64,000 nucleotides of DNA from Pseudomonas hunanensis (GTDB lineage: Bacteria; Pseudomonadota; Gammaproteobacteria; Pseudomonadales; Pseudomonadaceae). Each line of letters starts with the position of its first letter. Position 1 is the stretch's first letter. The notes beneath the pieces are model-generated. The model had not been told where the DNA came from. It saw only the letters and a program-made list of their open reading frames with translations, and made no database searches. This document shows, one piece after another, positions 14,590 through 23,340 of the stretch. Both the position numbers and the translations under genes were made by a program. Location: positions 1-64,000 of the forward strand of contig NZ_QJRC01000104.1 in NCBI RefSeq assembly GCF_013393325.1. Reading direction: 5' to 3'.

Positions 14590-17475
14590 TCAGGCCGTGC
14601 AGCGTATCTGCTCCAGCCAGTAGGCCACATCCACCTCGTCGATCTGTTCGGCGCGCAGGAAGCGCTCGGCGTATTGGCGGTACACCCCGCTGCTGAGGAA
14701 CAGCTGCAGCAGTTGCCCGTCGAGGTGCCCGTCGCGGACCATGAACACCATGATCTTCACCGATTCGGACAAGGTCTTCGGCGGTTTGTAAGGCCTGTCG
14801 GCCGCTGTCAGCGCCTCGAAGATATCGGCAATCGCCATCACCCGTTCTGCAATGCCCAGGTCCTGCTCGCCCAGCCGGCGCGGGTAACCGCTGCCGTTCA
14901 TCTTCTCGTGGTGGTTGCCTGCGATGTCGGGTACCCGCTTGAGGTGGCGCGGGAACGGCAATGAACTGAGCATGATGATGGTCTGCACGATGTGCTCGTT
15001 GATCTTGAACCGCTCTTCGTCATTCAGCGTGCCACGGCGGATCGCCAGGTTGTACAGCTCGCCGTGGTTGCTGGCGTGGGCTGGCAAGCGCATGTCGAAC
15101 CCCCAGGTATTGCGCGGGTCGTCCTTGCCCACCGGCGGCGTGCGAGCGCCCCAGGGCACACAGTGCTCGGGGCGGTCGGCCAGCAATGGTTCCGCTACCG
15201 GTAGCGCAGGTTGCGCCACGCCGGCAAGGTGCTCCGCTTCATCACGGGAGATACCCAGGCGGTTATCGAAATGGCGCAGCCAGCGGCGCTGGCCGATCTG
15301 TTGCAAGCGCTGGATATCGGCGTCCTGCATGAACTCGCCGCCGATGTTGGCCTGGGCGACGAAGGCAAAGTCGCCCTGCAGCTCGGCCTGGGCAACGCTC
15401 AAGGCACGACGTAAGGCCTGCGGCTCGGCACCGCTGGCCAGGCCCTGCCAGTAGGTAAGTTCGGCATCGCGCCAGAGCACTTCAAAACGCATGCGCACTT
15501 CATGAATGCGGTTGTACAGGGTCTCAAGCTTGGTCGCCTTGTCCACCACGTACTCGGGGCTGGTGACCTTGCCACAATCGTGCAACCAGGCTGCCACACG
15601 GAATTCGTAACGTTCGGCCTCGGTCATGCTGAAGCTGGCGTAGGGGCCACTGTCAGCTGCCACGGCCTGGTCCAGCAGCATCTGCGCCAGCTGGGGCACC
15701 CGTTCGCAGTGGCCGCCGGTGTAGGGGCTCTTGGCATCGATGGCGTCGGCCAGCAGCTTGATCAGGGCATCCATCAGACGCCGCTGGGCTTCGGCCAGCT
15801 GGCGCGTCTCGATGGCCACTGCCGCCACCCCGGACAGCTCCTCGACAAAGCGCCGGAACGGCTGACCTGCCTGCGCACGCCCAGGCGCTTCGTCCAGTTG
15901 CAACAGCAGAATGCCCAGCAGCGCTTGGCTACGGTCATTGAGCACCACGGCCAGGCTATGCTCGTGCAAGCCCAGGGCTTGGGTCACCGCAACGGCCAGG
16001 CGCTGCTGGTCGCCTTTGTCCACGACCAGTTCAACCGGGTACTGCTCGCCACGGCAAGAGGCGGCCAGGCGCAGCAGTGCACGCTCGTCGTCGTACAGGT
16101 ACACCACGCCGGCGTTGACCCCTGCGGCCTTCACCAGGTGGCTCAGAACACCATCAAGCATGTGCTCCAGGTCGCGTTCGCGGCTGAGCGTGAGGGTAAT
16201 CGCCTGGAAGTTGCCGATGGTGCCAGACATGCGGCTCAGCACCTGGCTCAACTCACGCACCTCGGTCACCCGCGAATGCACCCCCACTTCACGGCCGAAA
16301 TCGAAACCGGCCAGGCCCTGCACCTGTTCGGCCAAACGCCGCAACGGCCGAGCGATGCGCCGGCCAATCACACCGCCGAGCACCAGCAGGACGACCATCA
16401 GTGCCGCTGTCCAGAGCAACTGCTCGAACAACACCTTGCGTGCGCCGGCCAGCAACTCATCAGCCGGCACGGCAATCAGCACTTGCAGGTTCTGCCCGGC
16501 CAAGGTGGTCAGTTGCACGCGCATGCCGTACCACGTCAGGCCATCCACCAGGTAAGGCTGCGGCTGGGTGCCTGCCGGCAGGTCGGCAAACAGGTGCTGC
16601 AAGCTGGCAATACCCAGTTCGCCAACGCTCGACAGGCGCACCCCCTGCCCCTCGTGCACGATCACCCGTTGCAGGTCTGGGTAGGCCACCACGCGGCCCT
16701 GGTCATCGACCACGACAATCTCGGTGCCGGGCGTCATGCGCAAGTCCTGGGTTTCGCTGGCCAGGTCATTGACCGACACGTCCATGCCGATCACGGTCCC
16801 CCCGTCGACGCTGCGCTGGGCCATGGTCAGGCCGACTTCCCGGGTGGTGAAAAACACGTAGGGGCGGGTCAGCACGGTGGTGGCTTGTGCTGCGGCTTCG
16901 ACGAACCACGGACGCAGGCGCGGATCGTAGCGGTACTCGGGTTTGGCCTGGGTCTGCAACAAGTTCAATGCCCGGTCGTAGAAGCGCCATTCGCCTTGTA
17001 CCGCCCCACCCTCACGGTTGACGCTTTGCACCAGAAACACCGTGCCTGGTGGCGCGCTGAAAAGTTGCAGCAATTGCGGGTCACGCAAGCGCCGTACCAG
17101 CAAGAAATCACCATTGGGGTAGCCCAGGTAGGCGGCGCTTAGCATGCGGTTGGCGTCGAGCGTTTCCACCAGCTGCGGCAACCGCTCCAGGCGCTGCGCC
17201 AGGGTGTGCGCGGCCGGGTTGTAGGCAAGCAGGCGGATACTGCTTTGCGCCGGGTCGATCAGGCGCCGGGCACGCTCGTCGATGGTCTTACCCATTTGCA
17301 AGGCGGAATCGCCTGCGGCGGCTACCAGGGTCTGGCGAATGCCGCGATAGCCTTGCCAGGCCAGGGCGGCGCCCAGCAGCAGCATACCCAGCACAATGGC
17401 CAGCGCCACCAGCCACTGCAGTGAAATACCCCATCCGGCGTTTCCAGAGGCACGACCATTCGACACGTAGCCCAT
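14590..17475 (-). CDS. Membrane HD-GYP domain c-di-GMP phosphodiesterase
   Basis: 961 residues. A transmembrane helix (about 20-43), a large periplasmic dCache-type sensor (about 45-340), a second helix (about 350-372), HAMP, a GAF-like domain (about 415-580) and then HD-GYP follow in order. The HD pair is in WLHDCGK (H632-D633) and the signature HHEKMNGSGYP starts near 855. About 220 residues separate them, against roughly 60 in standard HD-GYP proteins, so a segment of about 150 residues is inserted in the catalytic domain. Metal-ligand motifs otherwise look complete, so activity is likely. It ends three bases from the enhancer-binding gene on the other strand. Confidence 0.9.
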   Translation of the reverse strand: MGYVSNGRASGNAGWGISLQWLVALAIVLGMLLLGAALAWQGYRGIRQTLVAAAGDSALQMGKTIDERARRLIDPAQSSIRLLAYNPAAHTLAQRLERLPQLVETLDANRMLSAAYLGYPNGDFLLVRRLRDPQLLQLFSAPPGTVFLVQSVNREGGAVQGEWRFYDRALNLLQTQAKPEYRYDPRLRPWFVEAAAQATTVLTRPYVFFTTREVGLTMAQRSVDGGTVIGMDVSVNDLASETQDLRMTPGTEIVVVDDQGRVVAYPDLQRVIVHEGQGVRLSSVGELGIASLQHLFADLPAGTQPQPYLVDGLTWYGMRVQLTTLAGQNLQVLIAVPADELLAGARKVLFEQLLWTAALMVVLLVLGGVIGRRIARPLRRLAEQVQGLAGFDFGREVGVHSRVTEVRELSQVLSRMSGTIGNFQAITLTLSRERDLEHMLDGVLSHLVKAAGVNAGVVYLYDDERALLRLAASCRGEQYPVELVVDKGDQQRLAVAVTQALGLHEHSLAVVLNDRSQALLGILLLQLDEAPGRAQAGQPFRRFVEELSGVAAVAIETRQLAEAQRRLMDALIKLLADAIDAKSPYTGGHCERVPQLAQMLLDQAVAADSGPYASFSMTEAERYEFRVAAWLHDCGKVTSPEYVVDKATKLETLYNRIHEVRMRFEVLWRDAELTYWQGLASGAEPQALRRALSVAQAELQGDFAFVAQANIGGEFMQDADIQRLQQIGQRRWLRHFDNRLGISRDEAEHLAGVAQPALPVAEPLLADRPEHCVPWGARTPPVGKDDPRNTWGFDMRLPAHASNHGELYNLAIRRGTLNDEERFKINEHIVQTIIMLSSLPFPRHLKRVPDIAGNHHEKMNGSGYPRRLGEQDLGIAERVMAIADIFEALTAADRPYKPPKTLSESVKIMVFMVRDGHLDGQLLQLFLSSGVYRQYAERFLRAEQIDEVDVAYWLEQIRCTA

Positions 17476-17610
17476 CCCAGGTACTCCATGTATGGCGCAT
17501 TGCCTTGGCTGATATCCGGAGCAGTGTAGAGTGCGCGTGAGCTTTTTGCTGGGGTTACGGAAATTAGTATGGGGTTAGGCCGTTCAGGTGCCTGCCGGTG
17601 GATTTGCAGC

Positions 17611-17655
17611 GCCTGTGAGATCGAGCGCCGCGCGGGGGCGCTCGATCTCACAGGC
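17611..17655. terminator. Perfect 19-bp inverted repeat after the amine-operon aldehyde dehydrogenase
   Basis: Arms GCCTGTGAGATCGAGCGCC at 17611-17629 and its exact complement at 17637-17655 enclose a 7-base loop. It sits 24 bases beyond the stop of the minus-strand gene and before the HD-GYP start. A T-run is lacking, so it may be a REP-type hairpin acting as transcript end. Confidence 0.6.
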
Positions 17656-17678
17656 ACGGCAAATAGTGCGCCAGGCGC

Positions 17679-19172
17679 TTAGGCGCGCAACTGGTACCAG
17701 GTGGTCTTGAGTTGTGAATACTTGTCGAACGAATGCAGCGACAGGTCGCGGCCAAAGCCCGACTGCTTGCCCCCGCCGAACGGCACCGTCACATCCAGTG
17801 CATCAACCGTGTTCACCGACACGGTGCCGGCCTTCAACGCCCGCGCGACCCGGTGTACCTGGTTGAAGTCATCGCTCCACACCGAGGCCGCCAGGCCATA
17901 GATGCTGTCGTTGGCCAGGCGCACCGCTTCTTCTTCCGTGTCGAAGGCGCTGACGGCCAGCACGGGCCCGAACACCTCTTCGCGCGCCAGCTTCATGCGG
18001 CCCTCGACACCGGCAAAGACAGTCGGCTCGATGTAGTTGTCCGAACCGTCGAGGGTCAGGCGTCGGCCACCACACACCAAACGAGCGCCCTCTTGCCCGG
18101 CAAGGGCGATGGCAGCCTCGATACGGCGGGTTTGCTCGGCATCGACAATGGCCCCGGCGCGGCTCGCCGGGTTCAGCGGGTTACCCGGCAACCACTGGCG
18201 GGCCTTGGCCTGCAGACGCTCGACAAATTCATCATGGATGGCGCGCTGCACGTACAGCCGCGAGTTGGCCGAGCACACCTCGCCCTGGTTGAAGAAAATG
18301 CCGAAGGCGGCCTTTTCCGCAGCCAGGTCCAGGTCCTGGCAGTTTTCGAACACCAGGTTGGGGCTCTTGCCGCCGCACTCCAGCCACACCTGCTTGAGGT
18401 TGGACTGCGCCGAATACTGCATGAAGTACTTGCCCACCTGGGTGGAGCCGGTGAACACCAGGCAGTCCACATCCGGGTGCAGGCCCAGCGCCTGCCCGGC
18501 CTGCTCGCCCAGCCCCGGCACCACGTTCAGCACGCCTTCCGGCAAGCCCGCTTCCAGCGCCAGTTGGGCCAGGCGCAAGGCCGAGAACGGTGACTGTTCG
18601 GCGGGTTTGAGCACCACGCTGTTGCCGGCGGCCAACGCCGGGGCAAGCTTCCAGGCGGCCATGTCGAGGGGGAAGTTCCACGGCACCACGGCCGCGACCA
18701 CTCCCAGTGCTTCGCGGGTGATGGTGGCCAGCGCATTCGGCGCCGTGGGCGCCACCTGGTCGTACAGCTTGTCCAGCGCCTCACCGTACCAGGCGAACAC
18801 ATGTGCCGAGCCCGGCACGTCGATGTTGTAGGCATCCATCACCGGCTTGCCCATGTTCAGCGAGTCCAGCAAGGCCAGTTCTTCGCGATGGGCCATGATC
18901 AGCTCGGCCAAGCGCAGCAGCACCTTCTTGCGCTCCCCAGGGGCCATGCGTGGCCACGGGCCTTGCTCGAAAGCTCGGCGGGCACTGGCGACAGCCAGGT
19001 CGACCTCGGTTTGGCCGCAGGCAGTCACCTGTGCCAATACCTTGTTGGTCGCGGGGTTGATGGCGGCGAAGGTGGCGCCGTCCTGTGCGTTGACGGGTTT
19101 GCCGTTGATCAACGCCTGGGACGGCAGGTACAGATCCGAGGCGCGTTGTTGCCAGAATTCGAGGGTGTACAT
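17679..19172 (-). CDS. NAD(P)-dependent aldehyde dehydrogenase, PuuC/KauB-like
   Basis: 497 residues, full length for the gamma-glutamyl-gamma-aminobutyraldehyde/aminoaldehyde dehydrogenase branch. Visible motifs are PWNFPLDMAAWKLAPALAAGN, the general base Glu in LECGGKSPN, and the nucleophilic Cys in FFNQGEVCSANSR. AGGAG lies six bases before the ATG. It follows the class III aminotransferase gene by about 106 bases containing a hairpin, so the pair would oxidise the aminoaldehyde produced by transamination of a diamine or polyamine to the amino acid. The exact substrate is not fixed by sequence. Confidence 0.87.
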   Translation of the reverse strand: MYTLEFWQQRASDLYLPSQALINGKPVNAQDGATFAAINPATNKVLAQVTACGQTEVDLAVASARRAFEQGPWPRMAPGERKKVLLRLAELIMAHREELALLDSLNMGKPVMDAYNIDVPGSAHVFAWYGEALDKLYDQVAPTAPNALATITREALGVVAAVVPWNFPLDMAAWKLAPALAAGNSVVLKPAEQSPFSALRLAQLALEAGLPEGVLNVVPGLGEQAGQALGLHPDVDCLVFTGSTQVGKYFMQYSAQSNLKQVWLECGGKSPNLVFENCQDLDLAAEKAAFGIFFNQGEVCSANSRLYVQRAIHDEFVERLQAKARQWLPGNPLNPASRAGAIVDAEQTRRIEAAIALAGQEGARLVCGGRRLTLDGSDNYIEPTVFAGVEGRMKLAREEVFGPVLAVSAFDTEEEAVRLANDSIYGLAASVWSDDFNQVHRVARALKAGTVSVNTVDALDVTVPFGGGKQSGFGRDLSLHSFDKYSQLKTTWYQLRA

Positions 19173-19222
19173 TTGTACTCCTGATCGCTTTGGAGCAGTC
19201 TTTTCGTAAAGGCTACGCGCTC

Positions 19223-19254
19223 CCTGCTGGGGCGGGTTTATCCGCTCCAACAGG
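19223..19254 (-). other. Intercistronic hairpin between aminotransferase and aldehyde dehydrogenase genes
   Basis: On the minus strand CCTGTTGGAGCGG pairs with CCGCCCCAGCAGG across a 6-base loop (one mismatch, one G-T pair). It has no T-run. It could stabilise the upstream mRNA or attenuate expression of the second gene; it may also be a repeat-family element. Confidence 0.45.
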
Positions 19255-19278
19255 AAGTGTGCCGGGCTTGCGAGCGGG

Positions 19279-20661
19279 TTAGAGCTTGCCGACCAACCGC
19301 GCCGTGCGGTCAACGGCAATCCGGGTTTTCTCCACCAGCTCATCCAGCTCGCTGTGGTTGGCGATCAAGGCCGGCGCCATGATCATCCGGCCCAGGGTCG
19401 AACGAATGATCACCCCTTCCTCGAAACCAAAGGTGCGGCACTGCCAGGCCAGGTCGTTCTCGTTGGCAAAGCGCTTGCGCGTCGGCTTGTGCTCGGCGAA
19501 CTGCAGCGCCGCCACCAACCCTGCCCCCTGCACCTGGCCGATCAACGGGTGATCGGCGAACACCTCACGCAGGATGCGTTGCAGGTACGGCCCGGTGTCG
19601 TCCTTTACCTGGCGCACGATGCCTTCGTCGCGCAACGCTTTGAGGTTGGCAATGGCCACCGCCGCCGCCACCGGGTGGCCGGAATAGGTCAGGCCGTGGG
19701 CGAACACCCCGCCACGCTCCACCAACGCCTCGGCAATGCGCTTGCTCAGCACCAGGCCGCCCATCGGCACGTAGCCGCTGGTCAGGCCCTTGGCAATCGA
19801 CAGGGTGTCGGGCTCGAAGCCGAAGTATTCATGGGCGAACCATTCGCCGGTGCGGCCAAAGCCACCGATCACTTCATCGGCGCACAGCAGCACGTCGTAC
19901 TGGCGGCAGATGCGCTGGATTTCCGGCCAGTAGCTTTCTGGCGGGAAGATCATGCCGCCCGCGCCCTGGAACGGCTCGGCAATGAAGCCGGCAACGTTTT
20001 CGGCACCCAGCTCGAGAATTTTTTCCTCCAGTTGCAGGGCGCAGCGGCGGCCGAACTCGGCCGGGGTCAGCTCGCCACCCTCGGCGTACCAGTACGGCTC
20101 GTCGATGTGCGCCACGTCCGGAATCAGCCCACCCATTTCGTGCATGAACTTCATGCCGCCCAGCGCCGTGGCCGCCAGGGTCGAGCCGTGGTAGCCGTTC
20201 CAGCGGCCGATCATGACCTTCTTGCTGGGCTGGCCGACCACCTGCCAGTAGCGGCGCACGGTACGGATCAGCACCTCATTGGCCTCGGAGCCGGAGTTGG
20301 TGTAGATCGCGTGGCTGTAGTGCCCTGGCAGCAGGCTGAACAGCAACTCGGACAGTTCGATCACTGCCGGGTGGGTGGTGTGGAAGAACATGTTGTAGTA
20401 GGCCAGCTGGTCCATCTGCGTGGCGGCGGCGGCAGTCAGGTCACGGCGGCCATAGCCAAGCTGGGTGCACCACAGGCCGGACATGCCATCCAGGTAGCGC
20501 TTGCCCTCGCTGTCCCACAGGTGCAGGCGCTCGCCACCGACGATCACCCGTGGCCCTTCGGCGTTCAGCGCCTTCTGGTCGAGGAAGGCATGGATGTGGT
20601 GGGCGGCATCGGCTGCCTGGTAGTCGCGGGTCTGGCGTTGCGGGGCGAAAGGCGCGTTCAT
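19279..20661 (-). CDS. Class III aminotransferase, SpuC-like (polyamine/diamine:pyruvate type)
   Basis: 460 residues, typical of the aspartate-aminotransferase-family class III enzymes. Visible features are the phosphate-binding SGSEAN (123-128), the ring-contact LLCADEVIGGFGRTG (258-272) and the PLP lysine K291 in SIAKGLTSGYVPMG. The sequence is closest in style to putrescine:pyruvate (SpuC) and related omega-amino transaminases. The ATG with AAAGGAAA upstream was chosen over a longer frame. The LuxR-type gene ends 42 bases upstream on the same strand. The product aldehyde would be taken by the next dehydrogenase. Confidence 0.85.
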   Translation of the reverse strand: MNAPFAPQRQTRDYQAADAAHHIHAFLDQKALNAEGPRVIVGGERLHLWDSEGKRYLDGMSGLWCTQLGYGRRDLTAAAATQMDQLAYYNMFFHTTHPAVIELSELLFSLLPGHYSHAIYTNSGSEANEVLIRTVRRYWQVVGQPSKKVMIGRWNGYHGSTLAATALGGMKFMHEMGGLIPDVAHIDEPYWYAEGGELTPAEFGRRCALQLEEKILELGAENVAGFIAEPFQGAGGMIFPPESYWPEIQRICRQYDVLLCADEVIGGFGRTGEWFAHEYFGFEPDTLSIAKGLTSGYVPMGGLVLSKRIAEALVERGGVFAHGLTYSGHPVAAAVAIANLKALRDEGIVRQVKDDTGPYLQRILREVFADHPLIGQVQGAGLVAALQFAEHKPTRKRFANENDLAWQCRTFGFEEGVIIRSTLGRMIMAPALIANHSELDELVEKTRIAVDRTARLVGKL

Positions 20662-20703
20662 TGTTGGTTTTCCTTTGCGGTGGGGTTGCAGGGTGGCTGG
20701 CAC

Positions 20704-21546
20704 TCAGCGCAGCTTGCCCATGTAGCTTTCAAGCGGGTCCTTGCCCAGCACGCCCTGGGCATTGGCCAGCGCGTCGATGAACAGGGAGAACAGCTCGGAC
20801 TGGGTACCGATGTCGAGCTTGGCGTAGACGTTCTTGCGGTGCGACTTGATGGTGTCTTCCGACACACCCAGACGCTCGGCCAGCGACTTGGTCGAGTGAC
20901 CGCGCAGAATCAGTTGGGCGATGCGGCATTCACGCTCGGTCAGCAACGAGCTGCCGAAGTTGTTCAGCGCGGCGTGGATGCGTTGCTCGAGGATGTTCTC
21001 GAAGCGCCCGGCGCGGCTGTCCAGCCCGGCAAAATGCTTGCTGAGTACCGCCAGCACCCAAGGCGTTACAAGCCCGAACAGCGTGCGGCTTTGCCCATCG
21101 AGCTTGTCGGTGAAGGCCAGCGAAACCGCCAGGCTTTGCCCGTTCGCCACCTGCAGGATGTAGTTGAGCTCATCCTCAAGGTGCGAGTGGCGGTAGAACG
21201 ACTGGTAGTACTCGCTGACCTCGAAATGGTCGGGCGCCACCTCGAACAGGCCGTAACAGCCGGATTCGACCTGTTCCACGCAAGCACCGTAAAACGGGTC
21301 GAGCAGGTAGAAGCCAGACAGGTAGCGGCTGACATTGCCCTCGGGCTGCCAAGGCGCCTTGTCGTCCTGCTCGAACAGCGCGCAGGGCATGCCATCGTGC
21401 GGGTACAGGTACACCGTGGTGGCCTGGATGGGCCGGATCACACCCAGTGCGGCAAACAGGTTGGCGGCAAAGCCCGGCCGGCCGATTGCCTCGGTGACCT
21501 TGGCCTGGTGCTCGAACCAGTGTTCTGAAAGCAATTGAGTCGTCAC
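20704..21546 (-). CDS. LuxR-family transcriptional regulator of the amine operon
   Basis: 280 residues from the GTG at 21546; an alternative in-frame GTG at 21615 would add 23 residues and neither has a strong ribosome site. The C terminus is a clear GerE/LuxR helix-turn-helix (LTERECRIAQLILRGHSTKS then VSEDTIKSHRKNVYAKL). The N-terminal 200 residues do not show a receiver Asp or an obvious autoinducer-binding signature. It is an orphan regulator, probably responding to an amine or its aldehyde. It is divergent from the APC permease, and a large inverted repeat lies between them. Confidence 0.82.
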   Translation of the reverse strand: MTTQLLSEHWFEHQAKVTEAIGRPGFAANLFAALGVIRPIQATTVYLYPHDGMPCALFEQDDKAPWQPEGNVSRYLSGFYLLDPFYGACVEQVESGCYGLFEVAPDHFEVSEYYQSFYRHSHLEDELNYILQVANGQSLAVSLAFTDKLDGQSRTLFGLVTPWVLAVLSKHFAGLDSRAGRFENILEQRIHAALNNFGSSLLTERECRIAQLILRGHSTKSLAERLGVSEDTIKSHRKNVYAKLDIGTQSELFSLFIDALANAQGVLGKDPLESYMGKLR

Positions 21547-21632
21547 TGTGGGCCTGCCGTTTCTTTTCAGTGGCACCGCCGCCTGTGCGGTGCGTTGTTG
21601 ACCAGATACTCCCACGGCCCTGCGGACACCGA

Positions 21633-21690
21633 AATCACCCTTTGGGGTGAGCCGGACAAGGTCCGCCCCTGCTCACCCCAAAGGGTGATT
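21633..21690. promoter_or_regulatory. Nested 20-bp inverted repeat between LuxR regulator and APC permease
   Basis: AATCACCCTTTGGGGTGAGC at 21633-21652 is repeated exactly inverted at 21671-21690. A second dyad (CGGAC-AAG-GTCCG, 21653-21665) lies directly inside. It sits in the divergent promoter region, 87 bases from the LuxR start and 138 from the permease start. It could be an operator or a cruciform/REP element. Confidence 0.5.
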
Positions 21691-21827
21691 CCGGGTGCCT
21701 GCAGGGTGTGGGAGCATCAACCCGCCCAGCGCTGCGAGCCTTTCGCTCGACCTCCTTGCACAACGCCTACCGGTAGCGAGCCTGCTCGCGTACTGCGGTG
21801 TCCTGCATCCCTTTCCAGGAGTTAGCA

Positions 21828-23222
21828 ATGCATACAACAACAAGTACAGCCCATAGCCCCGCACATAGCCCCACTCTGCATGCACCCACACAACCCGACG
21901 CCAGCACCGGCCGCTTGCGCAAGTCCATGGGGATGACCGCCCTGGTGCTGTTCGGCCTGGCCTACATGGTGCCCCTGGCCGTATTCACCACCTACGGGCT
22001 GGTCACTCAGATGACCAAAGGGCACCTGCCCACCGCCTACCTGCTGACCCTCGCCGCCATGCTGCTGACCGCCTACAGCTATGGCCGCATGGTCCAGGCC
22101 CACCCCTACTCCGGGTCGGTCTACACCTACACGCGCAAAGCCTTCGGTAGCCACATCGGCTTCATCACCGGCTGGACATTGCTGCTTGACTACATCTTTC
22201 TACCGCTGCTCAGCTACCTGCTGATCGGCATCTATATGTCGGAATACTTCCCGGCCATCCACGCCTGGGTGTGGGTGGCCGGCTCCATAGCCCTGGTCAC
22301 CTTCCTCAACCTGATCGGTATCGAGTCGATCACCCGGGTCAACTGGATCCTGGTGGTGGTGCAGCTGGTGTTCATCATCGTCTTCGTCGCCCTGTCCGTG
22401 CTCAAGCTCAGTGGGCAGGCAGAGCCGGTGTCGCTGCTGGCGCCCTTTCACCACGAAGGCTTCAGTGTGCCGCTGATCATGACCGGCGCCGCCGTGCTGT
22501 GCCTGTCGTTCCTCGGCTTCGACGCGGTGTCGACCATGGCTGAGGAAACCAGCAACCCAACCTACCGCATTCCCGTGGCGATTCTGGCCGTGTCGCTGAT
22601 CGGTGGCCTGCTGTTCCTGGTAGTGTCGTACTGCGCACAGATGGTGTTCCCCGACTGGGGCAGCTTCGCCGACCCCGATTCGGCCTCGGTGGACGTGATG
22701 CGCCGGGTAGGCGGCGAGCTGCTGGTAACCGCGTTCACCGCCACCTACGTGGCCGGCTGCTTCGCCTCGGCCATGGTGTCCCAGGCCAGCGTATCGCGCG
22801 TGCTGTTCGCCATGGGCCGCGACGGCGCATTGCCGCAGGCGTTCGGCCAGCTGGCGACGAAAAAGCGCGTGCCGGCCACGGCCATCCTGGTGGTCAGCCT
22901 GGTGTCGATGATCGCCCTGGTGATCACCCTCGATACCGTCGCCAACATGATCAGCTTTGGCGCGCTGTTCGCCTTCTCGGCGGTGAACCTGGCGGTGGTC
23001 AAGCACTACCTGGTCGACCAGAAACTGCGCGGCGGCCGCAACTACCTGCTGTACGGTGCCATTCCTGGGCTGGGTTTTCTCAGCACGCTGTGGCTGTGGA
23101 GCAGCCTGACCAGCCTGTCGTTCACCATTGGCCTGTGCTGGCTGGGCATGGGCCTGGTAGTGCTGATGGGCCTGACGCGCGCATTCCGGGTGAAATTGCC
23201 GGAGTTGCAGATGGCCGAATGA
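21828..23222 (+). CDS. APC-superfamily permease, PuuP-like amine/amino acid importer
   Basis: 464 residues with about 12 membrane segments. The N-terminal 30 residues are polar and Thr/His/Pro-rich, then SMGMTALVLFGLAYMVPLAVF starts the first helix. Conserved features of the amino acid-polyamine-organocation group include GFDAVSTMAEET and SYGRM. AGGAGT precedes the ATG by seven bases. It is divergent from the LuxR regulator and aminotransferase operon and should bring in their amine substrate across the inner membrane. Confidence 0.85.
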   Translation: MHTTTSTAHSPAHSPTLHAPTQPDASTGRLRKSMGMTALVLFGLAYMVPLAVFTTYGLVTQMTKGHLPTAYLLTLAAMLLTAYSYGRMVQAHPYSGSVYTYTRKAFGSHIGFITGWTLLLDYIFLPLLSYLLIGIYMSEYFPAIHAWVWVAGSIALVTFLNLIGIESITRVNWILVVVQLVFIIVFVALSVLKLSGQAEPVSLLAPFHHEGFSVPLIMTGAAVLCLSFLGFDAVSTMAEETSNPTYRIPVAILAVSLIGGLLFLVVSYCAQMVFPDWGSFADPDSASVDVMRRVGGELLVTAFTATYVAGCFASAMVSQASVSRVLFAMGRDGALPQAFGQLATKKRVPATAILVVSLVSMIALVITLDTVANMISFGALFAFSAVNLAVVKHYLVDQKLRGGRNYLLYGAIPGLGFLSTLWLWSSLTSLSFTIGLCWLGMGLVVLMGLTRAFRVKLPELQMAE

Positions 23223-23231
23223 GGCCGAACG

Positions 23232-23260
23232 TCGGGTGATAACTGGCCGTTATCACCCGA
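23232..23260. terminator. Perfect 12-bp inverted repeat between permease and dehydrogenase genes
   Basis: TCGGGTGATAAC-TGGCC-GTTATCACCCGA begins 10 bases after the permease stop. No T-run follows, so it is either a weak terminator/mRNA-stabilising hairpin or an operator for the dehydrogenase 80 bases downstream. Confidence 0.5.
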
Positions 23261-23340
23261 TCCGTATTAATCATTATTCAGCCCCCCGTTCGCCCCCTAC
23301 AGTCCAACCCCAACGACTGTCATTGCCAACGGGAGACGAA

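Noticed and set aside
15502..17142. Long open frame (546 codons) opposite the HD-GYP gene
   Set aside because: It is antisense to a clearly conserved multidomain protein; its translation is rich in Gln/His/Arg without any motif, as expected for GC-rich shadow frames.
19279..20661. Class III aminotransferase as a stand-in for PhnW of the phosphonate island
   Set aside because: PhnW belongs to the class V fold; this enzyme is class III, lies in a separate regulated unit and is paired with an aminoaldehyde-type dehydrogenase.
19354..21528. 724-codon open frame opposite the aminotransferase and LuxR genes
   Set aside because: It spans two real genes on the other strand, has low-complexity composition and no ribosome site.
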